A DNA stretch of 44,161 bases from a virus. How positions within the stretch are numbered: position 1 is the stretch's first letter; the number at the start of each line of letters is the position of its first letter. Below are positions 14,206 to 23,000 of this stretch, piece by piece. The notes under the pieces are model-generated. The model was not told where the DNA came from. It did no database searches and was given only the letters and a program-made list of their open reading frames with translations. Both the position numbers and the translations under genes were made by a program. Location: positions 1-44,161 of the IMG/VR virus record IMGVR_UViG_3300027749_000192; one strand, given 5' to 3'.

Positions 14206-15785
14206 TGCGTATAGTACAAACAGCTGACGAACACGGAAACTCCCTCCCTCTTCCTCAGGACACTACCACAGGTCTTTGGGTGTACAACGGACTAGATTGC
14301 TGCATAACTCTTGAGGTTCTTAACGTCCTTCTTCCTCAGCTAGACGAAATAACTTCTCGAACTTATGACTCAGCTTTAGCTATGCAAGCGCCTATTCTTG
14401 AGATGCAATGTCGCGGTGTCTTAATTGACAAAGACAAAATTGGAGAGACGTATGGTATCCTCAAAGAACGACTCAACTTTCTTCAAGAGTCTTTACGCGA
14501 GATACTCATCCACGGACTGGGCTTGGACCCTAGCGAAGTTTCTTCCTTCAAAAAAGAACGAGGACAACTTGTCGAAAAGTTCATGTGGAACTCTCCCGCC
14601 CAGCTTAAGCATTTCTTCTACACCCGCTTGGGTCTTCCCCCTGTGCGAGTTAGAGGGATTATTACCGCTGATAGAAAAGCGCTCGAAAAACTCCGTAACT
14701 ATTTTCATGTTGAGTTACTCGTCTCCCATATACTCGCTATCCGAGATTGTACAAAAAGGATGGGAGTCTTACGAACTACTATCGACCCAGACGGACGTAT
14801 GCGAACTACGTTTAATATTGCCGGAACAGATACTGGAAGGTTGTCCAGTTACGGGTCCTGCTTCTATAGCGGAACAAATCTACAAAACATCACAGGGGAG
14901 CTTCGCGGGATATTTACAGCTGACCCAGGAAAAAAGTTCGTTTACATTGACTTGGAGCAAGCAGAAGCCCGAGCTGTCGGCGCGATTGTATGGAACCTAT
15001 TCAGTGATCCTCTCTTTTTGGACTTCTGCGAGTCGGGAGATCTCCATACTAATGTCGCCAAAATGACGTTCGATGAACTCCCTTGGACAGACGATCCTAA
15101 AGCTAATCGTAAGGTCGCAGACCAGCAATTCTATCGTGACTTTTCCTACCGTGACGCTACCAAACGCCTAGGCCACGGAACAAACTACTATGGTCAACCT
15201 GCGCAGATGGCTAAAGAAACTCGTATTGAAAAATCCCTTGTTGAGGCTTTTCAAGAAAAATACTTTAAGTCGTTTAGTGGTATTTCCTCTTGGCATAAGT
15301 GGGTGTCCCGTACTCTGCAAACCAAAGGCTACATTACAACCTTCATGGGCAGACGTAGATACTTTCTTGGCAGGCTGTGGGACAAAGAAACCCTTCGTGG
15401 TGCTATAGCGTACGAGCCTCAATCCGCTATTGCCCAGTACATCAATGACGGAATACTTGCAATCTGGAAAGAAACCATATATAATAATTTTCCAGTTCAG
15501 CTTCTTCTTCAAATTCACGACGCTATACTTTGCCAAATTCCTGATGATCCTACTACCGAAGCTGCAATTATAGCTCGATTACAAGAGTTGCTTGAGTTCC
15601 CGGTAGAGCTAATGAACGGTCGCATCTTGGTCCTCCCCACCGAAGCTATGTCTGGTTGGAATTGGGCCTACACACATAACGCCAAAAAAGAGCTAGTAAA
15701 CCCAGATGGCCTTGTCAAATTCAAAGGAAGCGACCCCAGAACCCGGTCAAAGAAAATCTCATTTCTTCATCGACAGCTTTCTTGA
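14205..15785 (+). CDS. Family A DNA polymerase, polymerase domain with ExoIII motif
   Basis: The 526-residue protein starts within the exonuclease fold: YNGLD (27-31) fits ExoIII. The polymerase domain has TGRLSS (210-215), NLQNI (225-229), motif A with D249 (YIDLEQAEAR), motif B R316-K320 to GTNYYG (325-330), and motif C HDA (438-440). His324 lies where E. coli Pol I has Phe762, and motif C ends in Ala rather than Glu. It should replicate the phage genome together with the upstream UDG-exonuclease polypeptide. The last 80 bases overlap the next gene. Confidence 0.92.
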   Translation: MRIVQTADEHGNSLPLPQDTTTGLWVYNGLDCCITLEVLNVLLPQLDEITSRTYDSALAMQAPILEMQCRGVLIDKDKIGETYGILKERLNFLQESLREILIHGLGLDPSEVSSFKKERGQLVEKFMWNSPAQLKHFFYTRLGLPPVRVRGIITADRKALEKLRNYFHVELLVSHILAIRDCTKRMGVLRTTIDPDGRMRTTFNIAGTDTGRLSSYGSCFYSGTNLQNITGELRGIFTADPGKKFVYIDLEQAEARAVGAIVWNLFSDPLFLDFCESGDLHTNVAKMTFDELPWTDDPKANRKVADQQFYRDFSYRDATKRLGHGTNYYGQPAQMAKETRIEKSLVEAFQEKYFKSFSGISSWHKWVSRTLQTKGYITTFMGRRRYFLGRLWDKETLRGAIAYEPQSAIAQYINDGILAIWKETIYNNFPVQLLLQIHDAILCQIPDDPTTEAAIIARLQELLEFPVELMNGRILVLPTEAMSGWNWAYTHNAKKELVNPDGLVKFKGSDPRTRSKKISFLHRQLS

Positions 15786-16950
15786 TTTGACAGACGGATC
15801 ACAGTCTCCGCGTATTTTTCGCAAGTGGGCGGCTGCATCTATTATTGCCGGAGCCATGGAACGTAAGACCTGGCTTAAAGCTTTTAAGAGAATACTTTAT
15901 CCTAATCTCTACATTCTATTAACCGGCGGCCCTGGTATTGGTAAAACCGACGCACTAAGAGAGGTGTATAAGTTTTGGGAATTTCTTCCAGATCTTCACG
16001 TAGCCCCATCGTCCGTGTCCAGGGCAAGTCTTGTAGACGCACTTGCGTCGGCGGAGAGAAGTGTGCTGCGCCCGCAAGATGCGAGTCCGTATACGAAATT
16101 TAACAGCTTACAAGTAGCTGCTACAGAATTCGGTACGTTTCTGAGTGCCTACGATACGGAGTTCTTATCTACGCTGAATGATCTGTATGACTGCGTTCGG
16201 TATAAAGAGATGAAGCGGCATATGAAAAACCCTATTGAAATGCCAGCACCTCAGATAAACATGATTGCCGGTACTACCCCTGCTTGGCTTGGCGGAACAC
16301 TTCCAGAAACAGCTTGGGCAGAAGGGTTTAGCTCTAGGTTGGTTATTATTTACTCCGGCGATAGAATTAAAGTTGATCCGTTTGGACTAGACACTAGGGA
16401 CGAAGCACTTGAAGCAGACCTAGTGCAAGACCTGCAAGCAGTGCATAACATGTTCGGGCAATTCCAGTTCGCGGAAGATTTCGCGGAAACATTTAAGACT
16501 TGGTACTACGCAGATTGTGCACCTCAGCCGGATCACCCAAAGCTTGAGCACTACCTTCCTCGTCGTCACATTCACTTTCTAAAACTCTGCATGGTTATGT
16601 CCGCAGCACGTAGCTCAGATTTTGTTCTTCGAATGATTGACTACACAAGAGCGCAAGACATGCTGCTTGAAGCTGAAACATACATGCCAGACATCTTCAA
16701 AGCTATGCGGCACAACTCTGATGCTAATGTCTACGACGAAGCTTATCAGTATATCTACCAGCTTTGGATGAAAGAAAATAAACCGGTGTCTGAGTCTCGG
16801 ATAATACACTTCATAGGCCAACGTATTCCTTCGCACAGTGTGCTTAAAGTACTAGAAGTAATGGTCTCAAGCAACATGCTTCAGGTAGCAAGTCTTGCTG
16901 ATAACTCCGGTCGGAAGACTTATAAACCTACGGCAAAAGCGGAGTTCTGA
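15706..16950 (+). CDS. DUF3987-like AAA ATPase, probable replication helicase
   Basis: The 414-residue protein has Walker A GGPGIGKT (74-81), an acidic strand around TEFG (140-143), a sensor-like AGTTPAW (188-194) and a likely arginine finger (R211). The N-terminal FIDSFLDL and the overall plan match phage DUF3987-type ATPases often annotated as helicase or primase-helicase. No separate primase is recognisable here. The start at 15706 lies 80 bases inside the polymerase gene; a later start at 15856 would lose conserved N-terminal sequence. It is the last gene of the rightward arm. Confidence 0.8.
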   Translation: MALSNSKEATPEPGQRKSHFFIDSFLDLTDGSQSPRIFRKWAAASIIAGAMERKTWLKAFKRILYPNLYILLTGGPGIGKTDALREVYKFWEFLPDLHVAPSSVSRASLVDALASAERSVLRPQDASPYTKFNSLQVAATEFGTFLSAYDTEFLSTLNDLYDCVRYKEMKRHMKNPIEMPAPQINMIAGTTPAWLGGTLPETAWAEGFSSRLVIIYSGDRIKVDPFGLDTRDEALEADLVQDLQAVHNMFGQFQFAEDFAETFKTWYYADCAPQPDHPKLEHYLPRRHIHFLKLCMVMSAARSSDFVLRMIDYTRAQDMLLEAETYMPDIFKAMRHNSDANVYDEAYQYIYQLWMKENKPVSESRIIHFIGQRIPSHSVLKVLEVMVSSNMLQVASLADNSGRKTYKPTAKAEF

Positions 16951-16983
16951 TATGGTTTATTCCCCCGATGAATGAGCCATATC
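16949..16983 (+). repeat. Repeated hairpin element, copy C
   Basis: GATATGGTTTATT (16949-16961) pairs with AATGAGCCATATC (16971-16983) over 13 positions, two of them G-U, around a 9-base loop that begins CCCCC. It overlaps the stop codon of the last rightward gene. No T-run follows on either strand. Confidence 0.8.
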
Positions 16984-16989
16984 CCAGGC

Positions 16990-17013
16990 AAAAAGAAGGG
17001 GGCCGGAGCCCCC
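16990..17013 (-). terminator. Rho-independent terminator of the leftward late operon
   Basis: On the minus strand GGGGGC pairs with GCCCCC (16998-17013) around a UCCG tetraloop, then TTCTTTTTG follows. It lies about 130 bases past the last late gene. On the plus strand there is no T-run. Confidence 0.85.
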
Positions 17014-17060
17014 AAGTAATACCCAAACAAAGAAAACCGGCTACAGAAAACGCGACGTGA

Positions 17061-17113
17061 CGGGCGGGACATGTCGGGATGATACAATACACCATCCCGA
17101 CCGAACGCCCGCC
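17061..17113. promoter_or_regulatory. Large hairpin in the convergent intergenic region
   Basis: TCGGGATG (17074-17081) pairs perfectly with CATCCCGA (17093-17100), and CGGGCG (17061-17066) with CGCCCG (17106-17111) closes an outer stem. It lies between the converging arms. No T-run is adjacent on either strand. It may block read-through or RNA decay. Confidence 0.6.
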
Positions 17114-17128
17114 ACGGGGCTTCCTATT

Positions 17129-17138
17129 GAGCCATACC
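17129..17138 (-). repeat. Half copy (G) of the repeated hairpin arm
   Basis: GAGCCATACC (17129-17138), or GGTATGGCTCAAT on the minus strand, is one arm of the repeated hairpin without a nearby partner arm. It lies 6 bases after the end of the last late gene. Confidence 0.55.
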
Positions 17139-17143
17139 CCAGT

Positions 17144-17590
17144 CTATTTAATCCCTGCAAGCGGCAGGTTAGGTTGCGTCCCTGCGATAGTAGGCGTACC
17201 AGCTTCTGCTACAGCGTTCTTATGATGAGCAAACAGCGCCGCAACGTAAGTCATCGCATGTTGCTCTGCAAAGTCTAGGGTACAATTAGCTAATTTTACA
17301 GCTTCCGGCGCGATCAATCCTCCAACGACAGGGATTGAACTTCTAACTGCGCTATCAACAAACGCATCCAGCACATCACGAAGTCCGGTTTCAAGATCCC
17401 CTACCAGGGTATTTCCCAAACCAATTACCGTGTTGTGAGCCAAAGACTCCTTACTTACATCTTGCGTAATAGATGCTACAGCTGTTGCTGCCGCAGTACC
17501 AGTTGCCCGTGACACAGGATTACTGGAACTTTCCGCCCGAGCAATAGCAGCTTTCATAGGGTTAAACACAAACTTGCTAAGATAGCTCAT
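17144..17590 (-). CDS. Unknown late protein after the lysozyme
   Basis: This 148-residue Ala/Val-rich protein has moderately hydrophobic stretches but no convincing transmembrane helix. It is the last gene of the late operon, and its ATG overlaps the lysozyme stop (TAATG). A holin would be expected near the lysozyme, and this is the closest unassigned gene, but the sequence does not support the call strongly. Confidence 0.7.
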   Translation of the reverse strand: MSYLSKFVFNPMKAAIARAESSSNPVSRATGTAAATAVASITQDVSKESLAHNTVIGLGNTLVGDLETGLRDVLDAFVDSAVRSSIPVVGGLIAPEAVKLANCTLDFAEQHAMTYVAALFAHHKNAVAEAGTPTIAGTQPNLPLAGIK

Positions 17591-18030
17591 TACAGTCTTC
17601 CTTCATGATAAAGTTTAGCTTCAGTTTCACGACGCTTTGTTAGCCCGTTTAGCACTTTGCCTTTCTGTTTATTCCAGAGAGCAAAAGCTGCTTCTGCTTC
17701 TGTAAACATACCAGCATTGTGTTGTTTAAGAACAGTAGATTTTTCAAAATTAGCTAGACCTATATTATACGCCAAGCTAACCATTGCATCAAATTCTAAC
17801 TGAGTAGTTTGAGTACTTACTACCGCACTAACTCCATTAGAAAATTTTTGCAAATCCCTAGCAAACCAGTTATCAGCAGTTTCCTGCATAATACTTAGTC
17901 CTTGATGAATACCAAATCCAGTAGTACCCCAGCCAATAGTCCATACATCATTTGGCGTAGGAAGGTAAGCAGTAAGCTTACACTTTTCATAGCTTTTAAT
18001 AAGCTCAATTCCTCTATAACTAATCTGCAT
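17590..18030 (-). CDS. GH24-type lysozyme (endolysin)
   Basis: The 146-residue protein has the GH24 signature: Glu15 in SYEKCKLTAY followed by VWTIGWGTTG (29-38), then the helical C-terminal lobe with AYNIG and KRR. It should hydrolyse the glycan strands of peptidoglycan at lysis. There is no signal peptide or SAR-type N-terminus, so export should need a holin. The start overlaps the end of a 57-residue ORF (18020-18193), giving coupled translation. Confidence 0.92.
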   Translation of the reverse strand: MQISYRGIELIKSYEKCKLTAYLPTPNDVWTIGWGTTGFGIHQGLSIMQETADNWFARDLQKFSNGVSAVVSTQTTQLEFDAMVSLAYNIGLANFEKSTVLKQHNAGMFTEAEAAFALWNKQKGKVLNGLTKRRETEAKLYHEGRL

Positions 18031-18193
18031 CAGGCTTATCCGGTGCGGGTTGAGGCATACTAGCTAACTCGTCGTTAAGTACTTGAGCTACAGCTTGTGC
18101 TTCAATCTTTTCCATGATTGCTTTACCTATAGCTAAAGCAAATTGCTCTTGGACAATAGCACTCATTTGAGTAGCACGTTCTTGATTAGTCAT
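18020..18193 (-). CDS. Small 57-residue protein before the lysozyme
   Basis: The ORF begins MTNQERATQMSAIVQEQF and ends with a Pro/Asp-rich tail. AAAGGA precedes its ATG and its end overlaps the lysozyme start by 11 bases. It fills the gap between fibre and lysozyme genes. The middle is helical and not hydrophobic enough for a typical holin. Function unknown. Confidence 0.65.
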   Translation of the reverse strand: MTNQERATQMSAIVQEQFALAIGKAIMEKIEAQAVAQVLNDELASMPQPAPDKPDAD

Positions 18194-18204
18194 GTTGTAT
18201 TCCT

Positions 18205-20085
18205 TTACCAGCTTGCGACAAGAGAACCACCTTTGTATAGTAATACATTGGTGCCGTTATAGATGAAGTATGTATTACCTAGAAGACCATCAAGTCCAAC
18301 TTTATAGTTGGTGTTTGTGGCAAGACCTGTCGCCGCTGCAATCGCGGCTGCACCATTGACCTGCTTGTTAAAGTTAAAGCTATCAGGCCTCATTCTAAAT
18401 CTTGCATCGTTAGGAGAAGCACGGTTAAACCTTAACGCTATGTAATCAGACGTACCATCATTAGCACTTTCAATAAACATGTCACCTGGAGTATTACCAA
18501 AATAAGTACCGTAAAGAGTAGAACCACCTCTACCTGCAGTAGACGCAGTTGAGTTCATTACCCACCTGTGCCCAAGAGCAGTATTAATAGCAGCGTTAAT
18601 ACCGTCACTTGTGGTTACAAACGTACTTAAATCTGCGCGAACAGTATCTAGTCCTACCCGCCATTTACCAGCTACTGCATGAGCGGCATCAGCAGGTTTA
18701 GTTCCTTCGGACTTAAACAGAGTACCTAGCCAAACACAGCTTAATGCCCCAGTATCATTTGTTCTAACAAACGTATCTACCTGAGCAATAACCGCAACGT
18801 CATTTCCTTGGTCAGTGTATGAACTTTCCCAGCCGGTTCCGTAAGAACCACCAGCACTACCAACAAAGTTAATATCTCCGCCGTACTGGCCCACAGTAGA
18901 AGTTTCGAAGAAATGCGTTTGCCCTGGTTTCTTTACATAGCTTTGGATCATCCTGCGAATATCGCCGTAAGAGTCTCCAGCACCAGTGTTAGTAACTCGA
19001 ACGTAGCTAAACCCATTCCAAGTTCTTGACCCAATGGAAATTACAGTACCAATAGGATGATTAGCACTAGGGTAAGTAGACAAAGTAAGTACGGTACCAG
19101 CTACCGAATTAACATGCTTTATGTCCAGCAGTGTTCCACCATAACCCGTGTAAAAACATATGTCTTTCCCGTTTACATCTGAACTGTTAATTCCATCTAC
19201 AGTAATATTATAGGAAGCAGTCGAGGCAGCAACAGTAAGCCTTGCGATAACTGAAGAAGATCCATCTTGCGTATCAAACCAGGCATGATGCGGAATATAA
19301 GCAGACTCAAAATACCTATTGTTTGTAGAAGCTCTAGTACCTGGGCCAATAATCTTTCGCTCACCGCCGTCAGTAAACCTTTGATCTCCGCGAAACCAAC
19401 CAGTAGTTCCTTGCGTAGGCCAAAGTGTAGGTGCTACAGAAATATAACCATAATGCCCTGGCATAACGGCAAGGTCGGGGAAAAGAATAACTCCCTCGCC
19501 TTCATAGCTTTTAGTCAGGTTCCCTTCAATCAGCGTTGTAGCATACACCCCTGCCGGCAGTGACCAACGAAGATTAGTAGAAGCTTCTGCTGCGGCAAAC
19601 ACAAGATCATTAGCTGCAGTGTTTACTCCACCTCCATCCATAGGGCCTAAGGTAGTAAGAAGCGGAGGATAACCTGTAGTTGTTGCATTAATAATTGTAG
19701 TGCTTCCCCCCACACCTATTTGCTGCATCATGAGAACTAATCTATCAGCAATAGTTTCAATTACATTAGGGTATAGAGTAGTATTAGGTACAGCTACGCT
19801 TTGTGTAAAAGCCAAAGCACGACTGATTTTAAGATAAGTCCCTGCAGCAATTGCGCTTCCGCTTAACGGGTAAGTAACTGTACCGCCAGCACTGGTATTA
19901 ATTCCAGTATAGCTATACAACCCACTAGCAATAGTAGTAGCAACGCCAGTACTGCTGATTGTTTGTACTAAAATTGCAGGCGTAGTTCCATTGTCCTGGT
20001 AAGGAATTAGAAAGTTATAGCTAAAAGTTTTAGTAACTCCATCACCAGCTAATGTTATAGAAGATGTAGTGTTAGATACTGTCAT
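18205..20085 (-). CDS. Tail fibre with T7 gp17-like N-terminal domain
   Basis: Residues 1-130 of this 626-residue protein fit the T7 tail-fibre N-terminal domain that anchors the fibre to the tail (GDGVTKTFSYNFLIPY near the start, later ETIADRLVLMMQQI). The remainder is Gly/Thr/Ser-rich, low in charge and beta-rich, as expected for a trimeric shaft and receptor-binding tip. It follows the gp16-like gene as in T7. AAAGGA precedes the ATG. Confidence 0.88.
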   Translation of the reverse strand: MTVSNTTSSITLAGDGVTKTFSYNFLIPYQDNGTTPAILVQTISSTGVATTIASGLYSYTGINTSAGGTVTYPLSGSAIAAGTYLKISRALAFTQSVAVPNTTLYPNVIETIADRLVLMMQQIGVGGSTTIINATTTGYPPLLTTLGPMDGGGVNTAANDLVFAAAEASTNLRWSLPAGVYATTLIEGNLTKSYEGEGVILFPDLAVMPGHYGYISVAPTLWPTQGTTGWFRGDQRFTDGGERKIIGPGTRASTNNRYFESAYIPHHAWFDTQDGSSSVIARLTVAASTASYNITVDGINSSDVNGKDICFYTGYGGTLLDIKHVNSVAGTVLTLSTYPSANHPIGTVISIGSRTWNGFSYVRVTNTGAGDSYGDIRRMIQSYVKKPGQTHFFETSTVGQYGGDINFVGSAGGSYGTGWESSYTDQGNDVAVIAQVDTFVRTNDTGALSCVWLGTLFKSEGTKPADAAHAVAGKWRVGLDTVRADLSTFVTTSDGINAAINTALGHRWVMNSTASTAGRGGSTLYGTYFGNTPGDMFIESANDGTSDYIALRFNRASPNDARFRMRPDSFNFNKQVNGAAAIAAATGLATNTNYKVGLDGLLGNTYFIYNGTNVLLYKGGSLVASW

Positions 20086-20097
20086 TGTCTACGTCCT

Positions 20098-23000
20098 TTA
20101 CCGTCTATGTGAAGTATGTTTTTTATCAGCATGTTCTGCATCAGTCTTGCGACCAAGAACAACGGTTTGAGCTATACCAACAGGAGATTTATCTTCTTCT
20201 GAAAGTTTATCCTGCGCAGCGTATACTCCAATTTGCGCGGCGTTAGCTACTGAGTCTATACCAAAGCCAAAGAGTGAAGCTAGAATTTCTACTCCTTTAA
20301 CTGAAGCTTTATCCAGCGGCATATCTTTAAGTTTTACTAAATCAGTGATAGTACCTTGCAGCATGTTATCCGCGCCGTAATGCTCAAACGCTGCTTCAAT
20401 AGTAGAGTAAGCAATAGAAATATAACCGTAGCTACCAAACACTTGATCGCCTATATGCACTATCATTTTTTCCAGCAGATGATCAGTAGCTTTTTCGTCT
20501 TTAGCATGGTCTCCTCTAAACACGCCTATCAAAGTGCCAATTATTGCAGCTACTACTACATAGGTCATTAAGATACTACTAGCTTTACCAAAATCTGCAC
20601 TAGCGCTTGGCTTTTCTGGATCAGCTCCTTCATCAAGAACTGTAAAATCTCCGTCAATTACGTCACCACCACCCCCGCCACCGGCAGTAGTTAAAGCTTT
20701 ACTATTGTTATCAACAAGAGTTTTGAACCCACGGTCAATTAGCCTAGCCGCAGTGAAGAACCTATTAGGTGCTGTGTTTCTAAAACCCATCAAGATTTGA
20801 AAAACACTTGCGGCAAACTCTCCTAGAAGGGTATTACTTCTTCGTAGGTTAGGTGCATTGTCTACTAACGAACTTGCCCCTTGCGTATCTCGCACAGCTT
20901 TGTTTGCAGTAAGTACAGCTTTTGTGCTATCTCCAGTACGGTTAACTTCTTGCCTATACCTTGCAAGCCAAGTAGCCCGACTTTCCACTAGCTTAGAAAT
21001 AGTGAAAATCACATACCCCATCTTATGAAAGTCTTTCTGGAACCCTCCAGTAAATTCATCAAAAGCAAGACCATCACTTACAGCTCGTTCAGTATGCCAA
21101 AGCATAGTTCGCACTTCGCCAGATTTAGCGGAGATGAAATCTCTCAGCGCATCACCTTGCGGCCCAACCTCTAGCACTTCCCCAAGGCACTGAGCAAGTA
21201 GCACAGGATCTTTAATCTCATTCAGCATGTGGCCGAAACCAATACCACTGTGAGTAAGAGCCGCTTTAGGATTAAGCGCAATTTTACTAAACACTAGATT
21301 ACTAGTTACCTTACGAATAAACTGAATAGTCGGCACATTATTAGGCTCAGGATAATTCATAGCGTGTGCAATATGCTCGAGCCAAGGAAGAATTTGTGCT
21401 TGATACTCAGGTCCAAGAACTTTTTCTAGCACTCCTTTAACTCTAGGTTCAGTTAAAATTTTCTGTGCGTTAATCAATGCTTCACGATAGCTAATATCAT
21501 GGATAGTTTCGTTAACACCAGTGCTCAATTTATCTACTGCTAAGTCTACCGGCCCAGCTACGTTAGTAAGACTTTTAGTATATCCTGAAACTGGTAGAGA
21601 AGTTACAGGATAATTTTTATCTACTACAGACTCACTTGTACTAATCGGAGTTGCAAGCCCATTTTTTATTTGCTTAAGTTTAGCCTGGATCGCCAGGCCT
21701 TTATTATACTGAATATGCGTATAGCCACCTTTAAGTGTAGTGCCATCAGGAAGAACTATCTCCCGAGGCTCTTGTTTTTCTACACCATACCCACGCACTC
21801 GCATATACATCTTATCCGCAAGAGGAAATATCTTTTCGTTTTCCGCCCAATAAGCTTCAGCAAAAGCTATATCATCTGGTCGTACTTGAGAAAGTATCCA
21901 GTCTTCTTGTTCCTTTCCCCAGTCAAAACCAACTAGCAATCTTTCTCTAGCGCCTTCGGTGCCAAGATAAATTAACGCAGTACGCAAGTCGCCGCGAGTT
22001 TTAATTACTGTGGCCCGCTCTCCATCCACTCCTACAAAATCCATCATGGGTGGGGCTGTAAGTGCCTGGCGTTGAGTCTTAAAAATGTTGTATTCTTTAT
22101 CTACTGCTTGCATAGCTTTAACGTAAGCATCAGTAAGATCAGCAGCTAAATACTTTCCATCCATAAGCGGAGCTACAGCACTTTCAGAAAGCACTCCAAT
22201 TTTATCACCATCCAACCAATGAAGATAAACTTCTGGCCTATAGTTTAGCACAAGCACAGTTTTAACTATGCTTTTAGTTTTACCAAAAAGCTGAGTACGC
22301 CGATCTTGCAGTTGCTGATTAGTGTATTTGTTTCCTAGCTTAGCCCCATTGCGAACTACAGCAGTTACTACATTGTCTAATGCAACACGTTTTCCTGCGC
22401 GAATAACTTTGTCCTCGTCCCTACCAAAAGTAGCAATAGCTTTAAGCATGTTAGTGTAATTAACAAACTGTGTAACAGTAAACTTAGGTAACTTAACTCC
22501 GTTCACTTTATACAAATTAGCAGGAATAGAATGTTCAACTGTTCCTTTACCTACAAGATACATCATATGCGTAACTGCAGTAATGTCTGTAAACCCTTTA
22601 TTAACAGTAGGATCAGCAAGAAAACGATCTAGTTCTGCAGAGTCTCGGCTAAGATCATACCCCAGGTTTTCAAGTTCTTTTTGCAAAACAGCGCTAACTG
22701 CTGGGTCCATACCTGGGATTGCATCAGCTTTAGCCCAACGACTTAGCGTTTTAGCAATAGACTTAAAACTTTTTTGCAGTTTGTATGCTTCAGTTAATTG
22801 ATACTTAACAATAAGCTGCTTCTGCCAGGCATCAAATGCTTTAATTGTATCTCCATTAGCCAGAGCAACTTGACCAGCTTTACCTTGTGCTGCAAGTTGC
22901 TTCTCTAGCTTACGTGTATCGCCGGCAATATCTACAGGTTGTTTTTCCCAAGAGCGTAAAGCTGTATTTTTTACATCATCTTTAGAAAACGGTGTTCGCT

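Noticed and set aside
14130-14210. Programmed -1 frameshift between exonuclease and polymerase ORFs
   Set aside because: The relative frame would fit, but I see no X XXY YYZ slippery heptamer in the overlap of open frames; kept only as one option.
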